In this document: in pieces, positions 1 through 8,067 of the stretch | Position numbering within the stretch: position 1 is the first letter of the stretch | How the letters are laid out: every line of letters begins with the position of its first letter | Origin: Bacteroidota bacterium | GTDB lineage: Bacteria > Bacteroidota > Bacteroidia > NS11-12g > UBA955 | Length of the DNA: 56,535 nucleotides | Assembly (NCBI GenBank): GCA_030682255.1 | Contig: JAUXOK010000005.1 | Span: 1 to 56,535 of the forward strand | Reading direction: 5' to 3' | The notes under the pieces: generated by a model | Told to the model about the DNA's origin: nothing | Databases searched by the model: none | The model's input: the letters and a program-made list of their open reading frames with translations, nothing else | Program-made: the position numbers and the translations under genes

Positions 1-693
1 GAATATGTTTACAGAACAGAATATAGAAACAGTGGGACTTGTCAATTTGAAAAAAGAATATTGAATTTCACAGATGTTTTACAATCACCACCAACAGACC
101 CAAGCGCTTATGTGTTTGCAAAATACGACAGAACCGAAGACACATGTGCTTTTGTAAAATTAAGCGAATTGTCTTGCAACAGTTCACCTATTCATTATGG
201 TAAAACCATTGAAATTTATAACATGGATTTGCAGTTTTTATACACAGCTACCATCGAACAATATGGCAGCAGCACCATTGGTTTTAAATTTTGCCCACCT
301 TATTGGAATACCGATACCAATCACATACACGATTGGCATAACTTTATATACAAAGCCAACCTTTGCGAATATTGCAGGATAGATTTTAAAGCAGATTCTT
401 TGGTTATTTTTCCTTATTTGCTTTCTGTAAACGAGCTTAATTTGTTGCCAAATGTTAGCATTTACCCTAACCCAAGCAAAAGCCATGTGGTTATTCAAGT
501 TCAAAACCCAAATCAAGCTAACCTAACTATTCAGATAACAGACAACATGGGTAGATTGATTGTAAATGAAACTAAAGCGATTAATAGCAATGGCGAGATT
601 CCTGTTTCTTTAGAAAACTATACCAATGGCATTTATTTCATCAAAATTCCTGAACTAAATTTTGATGGCAAGGTAGTGTTGATAAGGGAGTAG
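1..693 (+). CDS. T9SS-sorted secreted protein, 3' end only
   Basis: The frame is open from the first base, so this is the C-terminal part of a longer protein that starts upstream. The last 80 or so residues form a type A C-terminal sorting domain of the type IX secretion system: a 'YPNPS' turn, then an ITD-x-MGR strand, a 'NGIYFIKI' strand and a terminal K-V-V-L-I-R-E. Such domains direct folded cargo across the outer membrane and are then cleaved. The remaining visible part contains several cysteines and aromatic residues but no domain that I recognise, so the activity is unknown. The ending is certain; the function beyond secretion is not. Confidence 0.8.
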   Translation, partial: EYVYRTEYRNSGTCQFEKRILNFTDVLQSPPTDPSAYVFAKYDRTEDTCAFVKLSELSCNSSPIHYGKTIEIYNMDLQFLYTATIEQYGSSTIGFKFCPPYWNTDTNHIHDWHNFIYKANLCEYCRIDFKADSLVIFPYLLSVNELNLLPNVSIYPNPSKSHVVIQVQNPNQANLTIQITDNMGRLIVNETKAINSNGEIPVSLENYTNGIYFIKIPELNFDGKVVLIRE

Positions 694-694
694 T

Positions 695-741
695 TATTGG
701 TTAAGAGTCCCGATAGCTATCGGGAGGTCTATTGGTAAAGA
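695..741. repeat. Palindrome flanked by near-direct repeats
   Basis: TCCCGATAGCTATCGGGA (708-725) is a perfect 18-base palindrome. It is flanked by TATTGGTTAAGA (695-706) and TATTGGTAAAGA (730-741), which match at 11 of 12 positions. It sits between the stop of the secreted protein and the convergent capA-like gene. It may be a dispersed palindromic repeat or a bidirectional transcription barrier. It lacks a clear U-tract, so I do not call it an intrinsic terminator. Confidence 0.6.
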
Positions 742-766
742 CTGAATACTATTATAATTTAAAATC

Positions 767-2029
767 TTATAAAACTTCAAACAATGGCTTAATGTCTAAA
801 AACTCTTTATTTAAAACACTTTCATTTAACTTATTAATGATAGTTCTGAATTGCAGTCCATTTTTAGATTTTTCCATGTATTGATGATTTACTTTAACAC
901 TGAAAACAATTTTACCAGTATGATTTTTCCCTATATTTATTTTTAAGTATGCAGACAGATGACACCAAGTAAATATATCATAAGCAACAAAATCACCCAA
1001 ACTATAAATTGCAAATCCTCGTTTTTCCTCTCCTGTATAAGGATCTATAAAATCGTAATATCGAGAGGGTTGAGGATTGTGTGGATGTCCACCTGCTATA
1101 ACATCAACGCCACATTCATTAAATACTCTTTGAAACAAATCAATGGCAGTTGGTGAGGGATATGCTTGATATGCATTACCACAATGCAAAGAACAAATTA
1201 TGAAATCAGCACCTTCCTGTTTACATGCTAATACTTCATTTTTAATATTTGCAACATCAACGCCTTCCACATTCAAATCTAACAAATTAACTATACAAGG
1301 CTCATTTTCTGGCACAGTAAATTGATTGAGTGAATATGTAAATGCTACAAATCCAATTTTATAACCCTTAACATTAATAATTTTCCAAGATTTATCATCT
1401 TCATTTTTTTGGGTTCCAATGTATGCAATATTCTTTTTTTGAATAAAATCCATAGTATTTTGGATACCAATTACACCCATATCTAATGTATGATTGTTAG
1501 CCAAACTCAATATATCAAATCCTTTATATTTTTGATTCCCATTAAAAATTTCAAACATCTCTTCATTGGCATTGAACAACATATTATTGAGCATCACCTC
1601 AGGCACAAAACTAGCAGGCTGTTGAATATCCAATGGGGTTTCTAAATTTGCAAAAACAATGTCACTCGAAAAAAAATCTTCGCCAATTTCATCCCACAAA
1701 TTTTTAGTCAAATCTTTAGTTATCAACTCATAAGGCATCAAATCTCCACCAATCGAAATACTTAATTCTGTTTTAAAATCAGTAGGTTTACTTGTTTTTA
1801 AATTAAAATGCTGACGAACTTCATGGTTTGATGGTTCTATGGATGGCGCATAATAATATTTGTATGTGAAATAAATCAACTCTTTAAAAGTCATTGTTCT
1901 TGGATTTTCCTCAAAAATCAGTGGTTTTGACCAAGCTTTTCTTTTAAACAACCCTAGCAACTTACAGAAAGACACAATGATAAAACAAAGAATTTTTCCC
2001 TTTATTGTATATGGTCTAACAGCTTTCAA
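767..2029 (-). CDS. CapA-family (PGA_cap) metallophosphatase-like protein
   Basis: This 420-residue protein belongs to the CapA / poly-gamma-glutamate synthesis family, which has a calcineurin-like metallophosphoesterase fold. The visible metal-site segments are 'GGDLMP' near residue 94, 'FANLETPL', 'LANNHTLDMG', 'CSLHCG' and 'AGGHPHNPQPS', followed by 'YSLGDFVA'. A hydrophobic stretch near residues 12-26 could anchor it in the membrane. It follows mgtE by two bases and is last in the rsmA-mgtE-capA operon. The rest of a poly-glutamate capsule operon is not here, so its substrate is unclear; many Bacteroidota carry such solitary members. Family assignment is firm, role is not. Confidence 0.85.
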   Translation of the reverse strand: MKAVRPYTIKGKILCFIIVSFCKLLGLFKRKAWSKPLIFEENPRTMTFKELIYFTYKYYYAPSIEPSNHEVRQHFNLKTSKPTDFKTELSISIGGDLMPYELITKDLTKNLWDEIGEDFFSSDIVFANLETPLDIQQPASFVPEVMLNNMLFNANEEMFEIFNGNQKYKGFDILSLANNHTLDMGVIGIQNTMDFIQKKNIAYIGTQKNEDDKSWKIINVKGYKIGFVAFTYSLNQFTVPENEPCIVNLLDLNVEGVDVANIKNEVLACKQEGADFIICSLHCGNAYQAYPSPTAIDLFQRVFNECGVDVIAGGHPHNPQPSRYYDFIDPYTGEEKRGFAIYSLGDFVAYDIFTWCHLSAYLKINIGKNHTGKIVFSVKVNHQYMEKSKNGLQFRTIINKLNESVLNKEFLDIKPLFEVL

Positions 2030-2031
2030 AA

Positions 2032-3393
2032 CTAAAAAGCACCTAAAAGAAGCCTACCCAAAGAAAAATACACACCTAACCCAATGATATCATTGGTTGT
2101 GGTGATAAACGGACCAGTAGCTAAAGCTGGGTCTATTTTAAATTTATCCAAAACTAAGGGTGTTATTGTGCCAAGAATTGAAGCAAAAATAATGACGGTA
2201 ACCAAAGCTAAACTAACAACAAAACTTAAATCAAATCCATGACCTATGATGATATTAAATGATAGCATAATTACAGAACAAACCAACCCATTAAAAAGTG
2301 AAACTGTAAACTCTTTTCCCAACTTAGGTATAATATTTTTACTTATCAATGTATTATTTGCTAAACCTTGAACGATAATAGCCGATGATTGAACACCTGC
2401 ATTTCCTCCCATAGCTGCCACCACAGGCATAAAAAAAGCCATTTTAGGCAAATGTGCAATATCTCCTTCAAAATTAGAAATTATCATAGAACTTCCTAAT
2501 CCACCAACTAATCCAATCATCAGCCAAGGTAATCTTGCCCTAGATAAAATAAAAACACTATCACCACTTTCTACACTCTCGCTCAAACCAGCTTGTAATT
2601 GAAAATCTCTGTCTGCTTCTTCTTTGATAAAATCTACAACATCATCAATAGTAATCCGTCCAATCAATCTGCCCATGCTGTCTATTACTGGAATAGTAAT
2701 TAAATCGTATTTATTCATAATACGTGCCACTTCCTCTCCAGTAGCGTATGCATTTACAGAAATAAAATCTACATTTGTAATTTCTATAACAGATATATGA
2801 GGCTTTGATAAAACTATGTCTTTTAAGGAAACTACCCCTTGAAGAATGTTTTTTTCATTTACAACATACACAGCATGAACAGAATCTACTTCTTCTGCTT
2901 GTTTTCTAATTTCCTCGATGCATTGACTTACAGTCCAATTGTGTTTAACTTGAACTAATTCCTTTGCCATCAAACCACCAGCAACATCATCATCATAATG
3001 CAACATGGCAACTAGGTTTTTGGCATATTCCTGATCCTCCAAAAATGAAAGAACCTCCTCTGCTTTGGAAGTTGGAAGAATATTTAATATATCTACTGCA
3101 TCATCAGAATTTAAAAAAGAAATAACATTGTTAGCTATTTCCTGAGCAGTATATCCTTTCAAAAAACGCTCTAACAAATCCTCATCCAATGAACGAATGA
3201 TATCAACCGCTTTTTGATTATCAACAGATTTTATAATTAACTTAGCTTCATCTAAAACAATGTCCCAAAAAATATCGGCAATATCTTCTGGTCTATATTT
3301 TTCGAGCACATTTCTAACCTCAGATTCATTTAAATCCGATAGAAATGGTTGAATTTCTAATAACAACTGCTTTTCTGAAACAACTTGACTCAT
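2032..3393 (-). CDS. mgtE: Magnesium transporter MgtE
   Basis: This 453-residue protein is a full-length MgtE magnesium channel of the inner membrane. It has the cytosolic N domain (about residues 15-125), a CBS pair (about 130-255) that senses magnesium and gates the channel, and a transmembrane domain (about 285-450). The pore signature is visible as 'PVVAAMGGNAGVQSSAI'. Its ATG overlaps the rsmA stop as ATGA (3390-3393), so the two are probably translationally coupled. The capA-like gene follows by two bases. Nothing looks unusual in the protein. Confidence 0.95.
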   Translation of the reverse strand: MSQVVSEKQLLLEIQPFLSDLNESEVRNVLEKYRPEDIADIFWDIVLDEAKLIIKSVDNQKAVDIIRSLDEDLLERFLKGYTAQEIANNVISFLNSDDAVDILNILPTSKAEEVLSFLEDQEYAKNLVAMLHYDDDVAGGLMAKELVQVKHNWTVSQCIEEIRKQAEEVDSVHAVYVVNEKNILQGVVSLKDIVLSKPHISVIEITNVDFISVNAYATGEEVARIMNKYDLITIPVIDSMGRLIGRITIDDVVDFIKEEADRDFQLQAGLSESVESGDSVFILSRARLPWLMIGLVGGLGSSMIISNFEGDIAHLPKMAFFMPVVAAMGGNAGVQSSAIIVQGLANNTLISKNIIPKLGKEFTVSLFNGLVCSVIMLSFNIIIGHGFDLSFVVSLALVTVIIFASILGTITPLVLDKFKIDPALATGPFITTTNDIIGLGVYFSLGRLLLGAF

Positions 3394-4165
3394 CGCTTGT
3401 TTTCTATAAATTGTGTTAGCTTTATAAAATCTTCTACACTTAATTGTTCGGCTCGCAATTTAGCAAATTCATCGGTTTCTTTTATGTTAAATTTATGCAA
3501 AGCATTCCTCAGTGTTTTGCGTCTCTGATTAAAGGCTGTTTTTACAACATCTTTAAATAATGCCTCATTACAGGGTATGGAAAAATCTTTTTTACGAATA
3601 CATTTAATCACTCCTGACTTTACCTTTGGAGGTGGATTAAAGACGTCAGGCTCGACAGTAAAACAATATTCACTATCAAAGTAAGCATTTAATAACACGC
3701 TCAAAATACCATATGTTTTAGATCCTTTTTTGGCCACTAATCTCTCGGCAACCTCCTTTTGAAACATGCCTGCCAATCCTAAAACTTGATCCTTATGTTC
3801 AATCAGTTTAAAAATTATTTGAGAACTGATATTGTATGGAAAATTACCAATCAAATAAGTGTCATTTTGTAAAATATCATTCAAGACAACTTCATTTAAA
3901 AATCTGCTTCAATGATATTAAGCGGTTTTCCTTCATAAGCTTTCTTTAAATAAATAACCGATTCATTGTCCAGCTCTATTACTGAAAGATTACTTGGTTT
4001 ATGAATTAAAAATTGTGTTAACACGCCCATACCAGGTCCAATTTCTAATAAATTGGCATTGTTTAATTCTTGATCATCTAATAAATTAGCGATCTTTTCA
4101 GCAATTGATTCATCTTTTAAAAAATGCTGACCAAGATGTTTTTTGGGTTTTACATGATAATTCAC
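3390..4165 (-). pseudogene. rsmA: 16S rRNA dimethyltransferase RsmA (KsgA), frameshifted
   Basis: RsmA (KsgA) dimethylates the two adjacent adenines in the helix 45 loop of 16S rRNA. The N-terminal part (4165 down to 3896) shows 'KKHLGQHFLKD' and the SAM motif 'LEIGPGMGVLT', and stops after 'IIEADF'. The C-terminal part (3884 down to 3390) carries the catalytic 'NFPYNISS' motif and the helical domain. The break is at a run of five A on the plus strand (3898-3902, T on the coding strand). Adding one base joins the halves as EADF-LNEVVLND-ILQ with normal family length, about 260 residues. It is either a recent mutation or a homopolymer sequencing error. mgtE overlaps its stop. Confidence 0.88.
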
Positions 4166-4275
4166 AACTCAAATATTCTTCAAAATAAAGCAAAGTTTTC
4201 TTAATAAATAACTAAATTTTGGTTTTTAATGAAAATGGTATGATTTTTGAAAAATAATATCTTATAAAAAATAAT

Positions 4276-4827
4276 ATGAAAAAAATAATTTTTACTTTCA
4301 TCAGTGCTTTTGCCCTAACATCTATTTCATTTGCTCAAACTGAAATAGCTCCCGCTGTTGTAACACCAGCTAAAAATCCAGAATTTGTTCAATTTCAAGA
4401 AATTGTTCATGATTTTGGCAATATTAAACAAGGAGTTCCAGTTTCTAATATTTTCACATTCAAAAATGTTGGTAACAGAGATATTACACTCGACAATGTT
4501 TCTGCTTCTTGCGGTTGTACAACACCAAATTGGAAAGGTGGTATATATAAACCAGGCGAAAGCGGAGAAATTAATGCAACTTTTAATGCTGCAAGTGGTG
4601 GATTTTTTCAAAAAAGTATAACTGTAACAACTTCAGAAGGCACAATTACATTAACTATTAAAGGTACTGTTATGGCTGAAGCTGAATATAACGAATGGAA
4701 AACAAAAAAAGATGCTGAAGACGCTAAATTAAAAGCCGAACAAGAAGCTTTTGCTAAAACGAAAGAAGGTAAAAAAGCAGCCAAAAAAGCTAAAAAAGAA
4801 AAAAAAGTTAAAACTCCTAAAAAATAA
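4276..4827 (+). CDS. DUF1573 exported protein, lysine-rich tail
   Basis: This 183-residue protein has a signal peptide (residues 1 to about 20, ending 'SFAQ') and one DUF1573 immunoglobulin-like domain (about 37-135). The domain shows the family marks 'HDFGNI' and 'SCGCTTP'. The family is common in Bacteroidota periplasm and surface; its function is not established. The last 45 residues are almost only K, A and E, giving a basic, probably disordered or helical tail that none of its neighbours has. The gene is the first of four DUF1573 genes in a row and is six bases ahead of the next. Confidence 0.88.
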   Translation: MKKIIFTFISAFALTSISFAQTEIAPAVVTPAKNPEFVQFQEIVHDFGNIKQGVPVSNIFTFKNVGNRDITLDNVSASCGCTTPNWKGGIYKPGESGEINATFNAASGGFFQKSITVTTSEGTITLTIKGTVMAEAEYNEWKTKKDAEDAKLKAEQEAFAKTKEGKKAAKKAKKEKKVKTPKK

Positions 4828-4832
4828 ACCCC

Positions 4833-5345
4833 ATGAAAAAAATATTTATTCTATTCACATCAGCAGCAATGTTAATTGCTCTTTCAGCTTTTCAACCAAA
4901 AAACCCTAAAAAACCAGTTAAAAAAGCTAAATCAGCCTCATCTTCAGCGGCTCCATCAAAAACATCACCTAAGATAGAAATTTCCGACAAAGCTTATGAT
5001 GTTAAATTTGACAGAACATTCCACGATTTTGGAACAGCTAAAGAAGGAGAACAAGTGGAAACTGTTTTTATACTAACTAACGTTGGCAAAGAACCTATTC
5101 TTATCCAAAATCATACTGTAGAATGTGGTTGCACTACACCAACTTATCCGAAAGAACCAATTATGCCAGGCAAAACTGCAAGTATTAAAGTTGGTTTTAA
5201 TACAGCAGGCAAAATGGGTGTAAACAATAAAAATGTGACACTTACTACCAATGGTGGTACTCATGTTTTGAGTTTTAAATGTGAAGTTACTGAAAAAGCA
5301 AAAGTTGACCCAATTGAACCAGGTATTATCATTAAACCTAATTAA
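4833..5345 (+). CDS. DUF1573 exported protein
   Basis: This 170-residue protein has a signal peptide (about 1-20), a K/P/A/S-rich linker (about 21-52) and one DUF1573 domain with 'FHDFGTAKEGE' and 'VECGCTTPTYP'. The linker is a likely spacer between the membrane side and the Ig-like domain. It is five bases after the preceding DUF1573 gene and ends at a strong terminator (5366-5398), so the two form a transcription unit. The conserved Cys-Gly-Cys could bind metal or form a disulfide, but that is inference. Confidence 0.88.
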   Translation: MKKIFILFTSAAMLIALSAFQPKNPKKPVKKAKSASSSAAPSKTSPKIEISDKAYDVKFDRTFHDFGTAKEGEQVETVFILTNVGKEPILIQNHTVECGCTTPTYPKEPIMPGKTASIKVGFNTAGKMGVNNKNVTLTTNGGTHVLSFKCEVTEKAKVDPIEPGIIIKPN

Positions 5346-5365
5346 CCCGAATATACAATTTTATA

Positions 5366-5398
5366 AAAATGTTGTGAGCAATCACAACATTTTTTTTT
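5366..5398 (+). terminator. Intrinsic terminator between DUF1573 genes
   Basis: The arms ATGTTGTGA (5369-5377) and TCACAACAT (5382-5390) pair perfectly around a four-base loop, flanked by an A-run and then eight further T (5391-5398). The next DUF1573 gene starts at 5403, four bases after the T-run. It therefore either depends on read-through or uses a promoter hidden in this hairpin. Confidence 0.85.
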
Positions 5399-5402
5399 AA
5401 TC

Positions 5403-5759
5403 ATGAAAATTATCCTTTTATTATCCTGTATATTATTCTTTAAAAATCAATCTACATTATCAGTATATTGGAATAAAACAACACACAATTTTGGGAATGT
5501 CAAAAAAAACGATTTACTCAAAACTGAATTCACATGTTACAACAAAGATTCAAGTCAAGTCCTGATTATTGAAAACATAGTGCCATCTTGTGGTTGCATA
5601 GTTTCAAAACCTTCTAAACATCAGATTCCATTTAATGATTCAGCCATTATAAGTGTTGATTTTAAAGTTGGAAAAAAAGTCAATAAACAACAAAAAAACA
5701 TCGTAGTATTTACCAATAAAGGATATTTCGAGCTCAGTTTAATCGCTCATGTAAATTGA
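5403..5759 (+). CDS. Small DUF1573 exported protein
   Basis: This 118-residue protein is the shortest DUF1573 member here. It has a hydrophobic N-terminus (about residues 2-18) and then almost only the Ig-like domain, with 'THNFGNVKKND' and 'PSCGCIVSKP'. The initial segment could be a signal peptide, though the cleavage site is unclear. It starts four bases after the terminator's T-run, which leaves no room for a leader unless transcripts read through. The gene is 52 bases upstream of the next DUF1573 gene's ATG. It is more diverged than its neighbours, with SK instead of TTP after CGC. Confidence 0.82.
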   Translation: MKIILLLSCILFFKNQSTLSVYWNKTTHNFGNVKKNDLLKTEFTCYNKDSSQVLIIENIVPSCGCIVSKPSKHQIPFNDSAIISVDFKVGKKVNKQQKNIVVFTNKGYFELSLIAHVN

Positions 5760-5811
5760 TAAAGAGATTTCGGCATAAAAATTGTTATACAATTATAAAA
5801 ATAAATTACAT

Positions 5812-6240
5812 ATGATTTCTATATTTACATATTTCGTGGCACTAATGGCTTTTAACACGCCTACTAATCTAGCTCCCAATCAAAGCAATCAAGAACCAAA
5901 AGAAATTGAGTGGAAAAAAACAACTCATGATTTTGGAGAAATTATTCAAGGCACTAAATCAAAATATACATTTACATTTACAAATAAAGGCACTACCCCA
6001 ATTTTAATTACCAATGCAACCGCTTCTTGTGGTTGTACTGTTCCTAGTTTTAGCAAAGAACCAGTAGGCCCAAACCAACAAGGAAGCGTTACAGCTATAT
6101 TTGATTCGGCTGGCAAAAAGGGTAATTTTGTTAAAACGATCACTATAGTTACAAATCTTGGAACATCATATCTAAATATAAAAGGCAATATAATTGAAGA
6201 AGAAGCAAAACCAAAATCACCTGTTCAAATCGGTGATTAA
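5812..6240 (+). CDS. DUF1573 exported protein
   Basis: This 142-residue protein starts at ATG 5812; an in-frame TTG 30 bases upstream gives a less signal-like N-terminus. It has a short signal peptide, a linker rich in N, Q and P, and a DUF1573 domain with 'THDFGEIIQGT' and 'ASCGCTVPSF'. It is the last of the four-gene DUF1573 array and is followed by a strong terminator. The domain is closer to the first two genes than to the 118-residue one. Function unknown. Confidence 0.85.
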   Translation: MISIFTYFVALMAFNTPTNLAPNQSNQEPKEIEWKKTTHDFGEIIQGTKSKYTFTFTNKGTTPILITNATASCGCTVPSFSKEPVGPNQQGSVTAIFDSAGKKGNFVKTITIVTNLGTSYLNIKGNIIEEEAKPKSPVQIGD

Positions 6241-6265
6241 TTCGCGTTTAAAATTTAAAATAATT

Positions 6266-6300
6266 AAAAAACCTTGTTGAGTTTCAACAAGGTTTTTTTT
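6266..6300 (+). terminator. Intrinsic terminator after DUF1573 array
   Basis: ACCTTGTTGA (6271-6280) pairs with TCAACAAGGT (6284-6293) around a three-base loop, preceded by an A-run and followed by T to 6300. It closes the DUF1573 array and separates it from the oxidoreductase gene. Confidence 0.88.
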
Positions 6301-6328
6301 GTTACTTTGCAACAATACAATTTACAAT

Positions 6329-7039
6329 TTGAATTCAGAAGATTTTCAAACCGTTAGAGTCAGTCATATTATTGAAATAAACCCCAGAGTAAGGCGTTTT
6401 TTTCTGGAATATGCTGAACCTATTGTGTTTCAAAGTGGTCAATTCATCATCATAGATTTTAAAGACATCAATCACCGTTATACCACTAGAAGTTATTCCA
6501 TTGCAGACTTTACAAACGGCAACACCATAGAACTTTGCGTTGTGCTGAAAGAGGATGGCGCTGCAACACCCAAATTGTTTGACCACCAAATTGGCGATAT
6601 CTTACACGCTTCTTTGCCCAAGGGCAGATTTGTTTTGCCCATCGAAACCATAGAAAACGATTTATTTTTAATCTGTACAGGCACTGGAGTAGCTCCTTTC
6701 AGAACCATGATTAAAGATTTGCTTTTTCATCGCCATCACCAAGCTAATATTCATCTCTTCTTTGGAGGTCGATACCCTGAAGACCTTTTATATCAAGAAG
6801 ACTTTGAAAAATGGATGATAGAATTTCCGCAATTCAAATACTATCCTGTATTAAGCAGAACCGAATGGAGCGGTCTGAAAGGCTATGTTCACGAACATTA
6901 CTTAAAGCTTTTAACAACCCAACCCAAAGCGCATTTTTACATATGCGGTTGGTCAGAAATGGTTAAAGAAACGCGTGATAACCTAAAAGAGCTTGGCTAC
7001 ACCAGACAAGACATTAAAATTGAACTATATGATTCCTGA
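6329..7039 (+). CDS. Ferredoxin-NADP reductase-like flavin oxidoreductase
   Basis: This protein of about 236 residues belongs to the ferredoxin-NADP+ reductase superfamily, which moves electrons between NAD(P)H and a partner through FAD. The FAD segment 'TRSYSIADF', the nucleotide motif 'CTGTGVAPFRTM' and the C-terminal 'YICGWSEMVKETRD' are present. No 2Fe-2S domain is attached, so the partner must be separate. There is no ATG upstream of the conserved core. TTG 6329 is the best start because the earlier TTG 6299 lies in the terminator. The radical SAM gene follows after two bases, so it could supply electrons to that enzyme; this is inference. Confidence 0.85.
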   Translation: MNSEDFQTVRVSHIIEINPRVRRFFLEYAEPIVFQSGQFIIIDFKDINHRYTTRSYSIADFTNGNTIELCVVLKEDGAATPKLFDHQIGDILHASLPKGRFVLPIETIENDLFLICTGTGVAPFRTMIKDLLFHRHHQANIHLFFGGRYPEDLLYQEDFEKWMIEFPQFKYYPVLSRTEWSGLKGYVHEHYLKLLTTQPKAHFYICGWSEMVKETRDNLKELGYTRQDIKIELYDS

Positions 7040-7041
7040 TT

Positions 7042-8067
7042 TTGAATAAAAATAGTTTAGATATTTTAAACTTACTTTCAAAAAACATCAGACACAAACG
7101 TGTGTTTAATGGCATCAAAGTATTGAGCAGTTATTTTGTTTCAAAAATCGTTAAGCGACCTATTCAATGGGGCTTTCCAATTTCCATTTCCATAGAACCA
7201 ACAACATCATGTAATCTCAGATGTCCGCAATGTCCAAGTGGATTAAGGGAATTTAGCCGACCAACGGGTATGTTGCAAAAAGAGGTTTATCAAAAAATCA
7301 TCAACGAAATTTATCAAACCACTGGTTATATTACTTTTTATTTTCAGGGAGAACCCTACCTCAATACCGATTTTTTGGAAATGGTAAAATACGCTCATGA
7401 CAAACATATATATTCTGCTACTAGCACCAATGCACATTATTTAAACCAAGAAAATGCCATAAAAACAGTTGAAAGCGGATTGGATAGAATTATTATTTCT
7501 ATTGATGGCATCGACCAAGCATCCTATGGCAAATACAGAATTGGAGGCAAACTTGAAAAAGTTTTAGAAGGCACAAAAAACTTAGTTGAAGCCAAAAAAC
7601 AATTAAAATCTAAAACGCCACATATTATATGGCAGTTTATTGTTTTTAATCACAACGAACATCAATTGGAGGATATAAAAACCCTTTCAGAAACCTATCA
7701 AGTGGATGAATTAGCCATCAAAACAGCACAGATTTATGATTATGAAACAGGCAACGAATTGATTCCAGAAAATGAAGCATTTAGCCGTTATCAGAAAAAA
7801 GAAGATGGTTACGAATTTAAAAACAAACTTCTGAACCATTGTTGGCGACTTTGGAGTGCCTGTGTTTTTACATGGGATGGCAATGTTGTGCCCTGTTGTT
7901 TTGATAAAGATGCCACCTATCAATTAGGCAATATCATGCAAGCTAAATTTAAGGAAATTTGGCAAGGCAATAACTATCAAGTATTCAGAACTCAATTGCT
8001 GAAGGGCAGAAAACACATTGATATTTGTAAAAACTGTAGCGAGGGAACTAGTGTTTGGAAGAGTTAG
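7042..8067 (+). CDS. Radical SAM / SPASM domain protein
   Basis: This 341-residue radical SAM enzyme carries the cluster motif CNLRCPQC (Cys57, Cys61, Cys64) after 'SIEPTTS'. It has a C-terminal SPASM-type region with several cysteines ('NHCWRLWSAC', 'VVPCCFDKD', 'ICKNCSEG') that should bind auxiliary Fe-S clusters. SPASM enzymes modify peptides, proteins or other substrates; the substrate here cannot be read. The start is TTG 7042; the first in-frame ATG is beyond the cluster motif. It forms an operon with the flavin oxidoreductase and overlaps the convergent protease gene by four bases at the 3' end. Confidence 0.88.
   Translation: MNKNSLDILNLLSKNIRHKRVFNGIKVLSSYFVSKIVKRPIQWGFPISISIEPTTSCNLRCPQCPSGLREFSRPTGMLQKEVYQKIINEIYQTTGYITFYFQGEPYLNTDFLEMVKYAHDKHIYSATSTNAHYLNQENAIKTVESGLDRIIISIDGIDQASYGKYRIGGKLEKVLEGTKNLVEAKKQLKSKTPHIIWQFIVFNHNEHQLEDIKTLSETYQVDELAIKTAQIYDYETGNELIPENEAFSRYQKKEDGYEFKNKLLNHCWRLWSACVFTWDGNVVPCCFDKDATYQLGNIMQAKFKEIWQGNNYQVFRTQLLKGRKHIDICKNCSEGTSVWKS

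Noticed and set aside
708-725. Intrinsic terminator at the palindrome after the T9SS gene
   Set aside because: The palindrome has no loop and no following T-run on either strand.
6299-6331. TTG 6299 as start of the flavin oxidoreductase
   Set aside because: It lies within the T-run of the preceding terminator; TTG 6329 in the same frame is better placed and still upstream of the conserved core.
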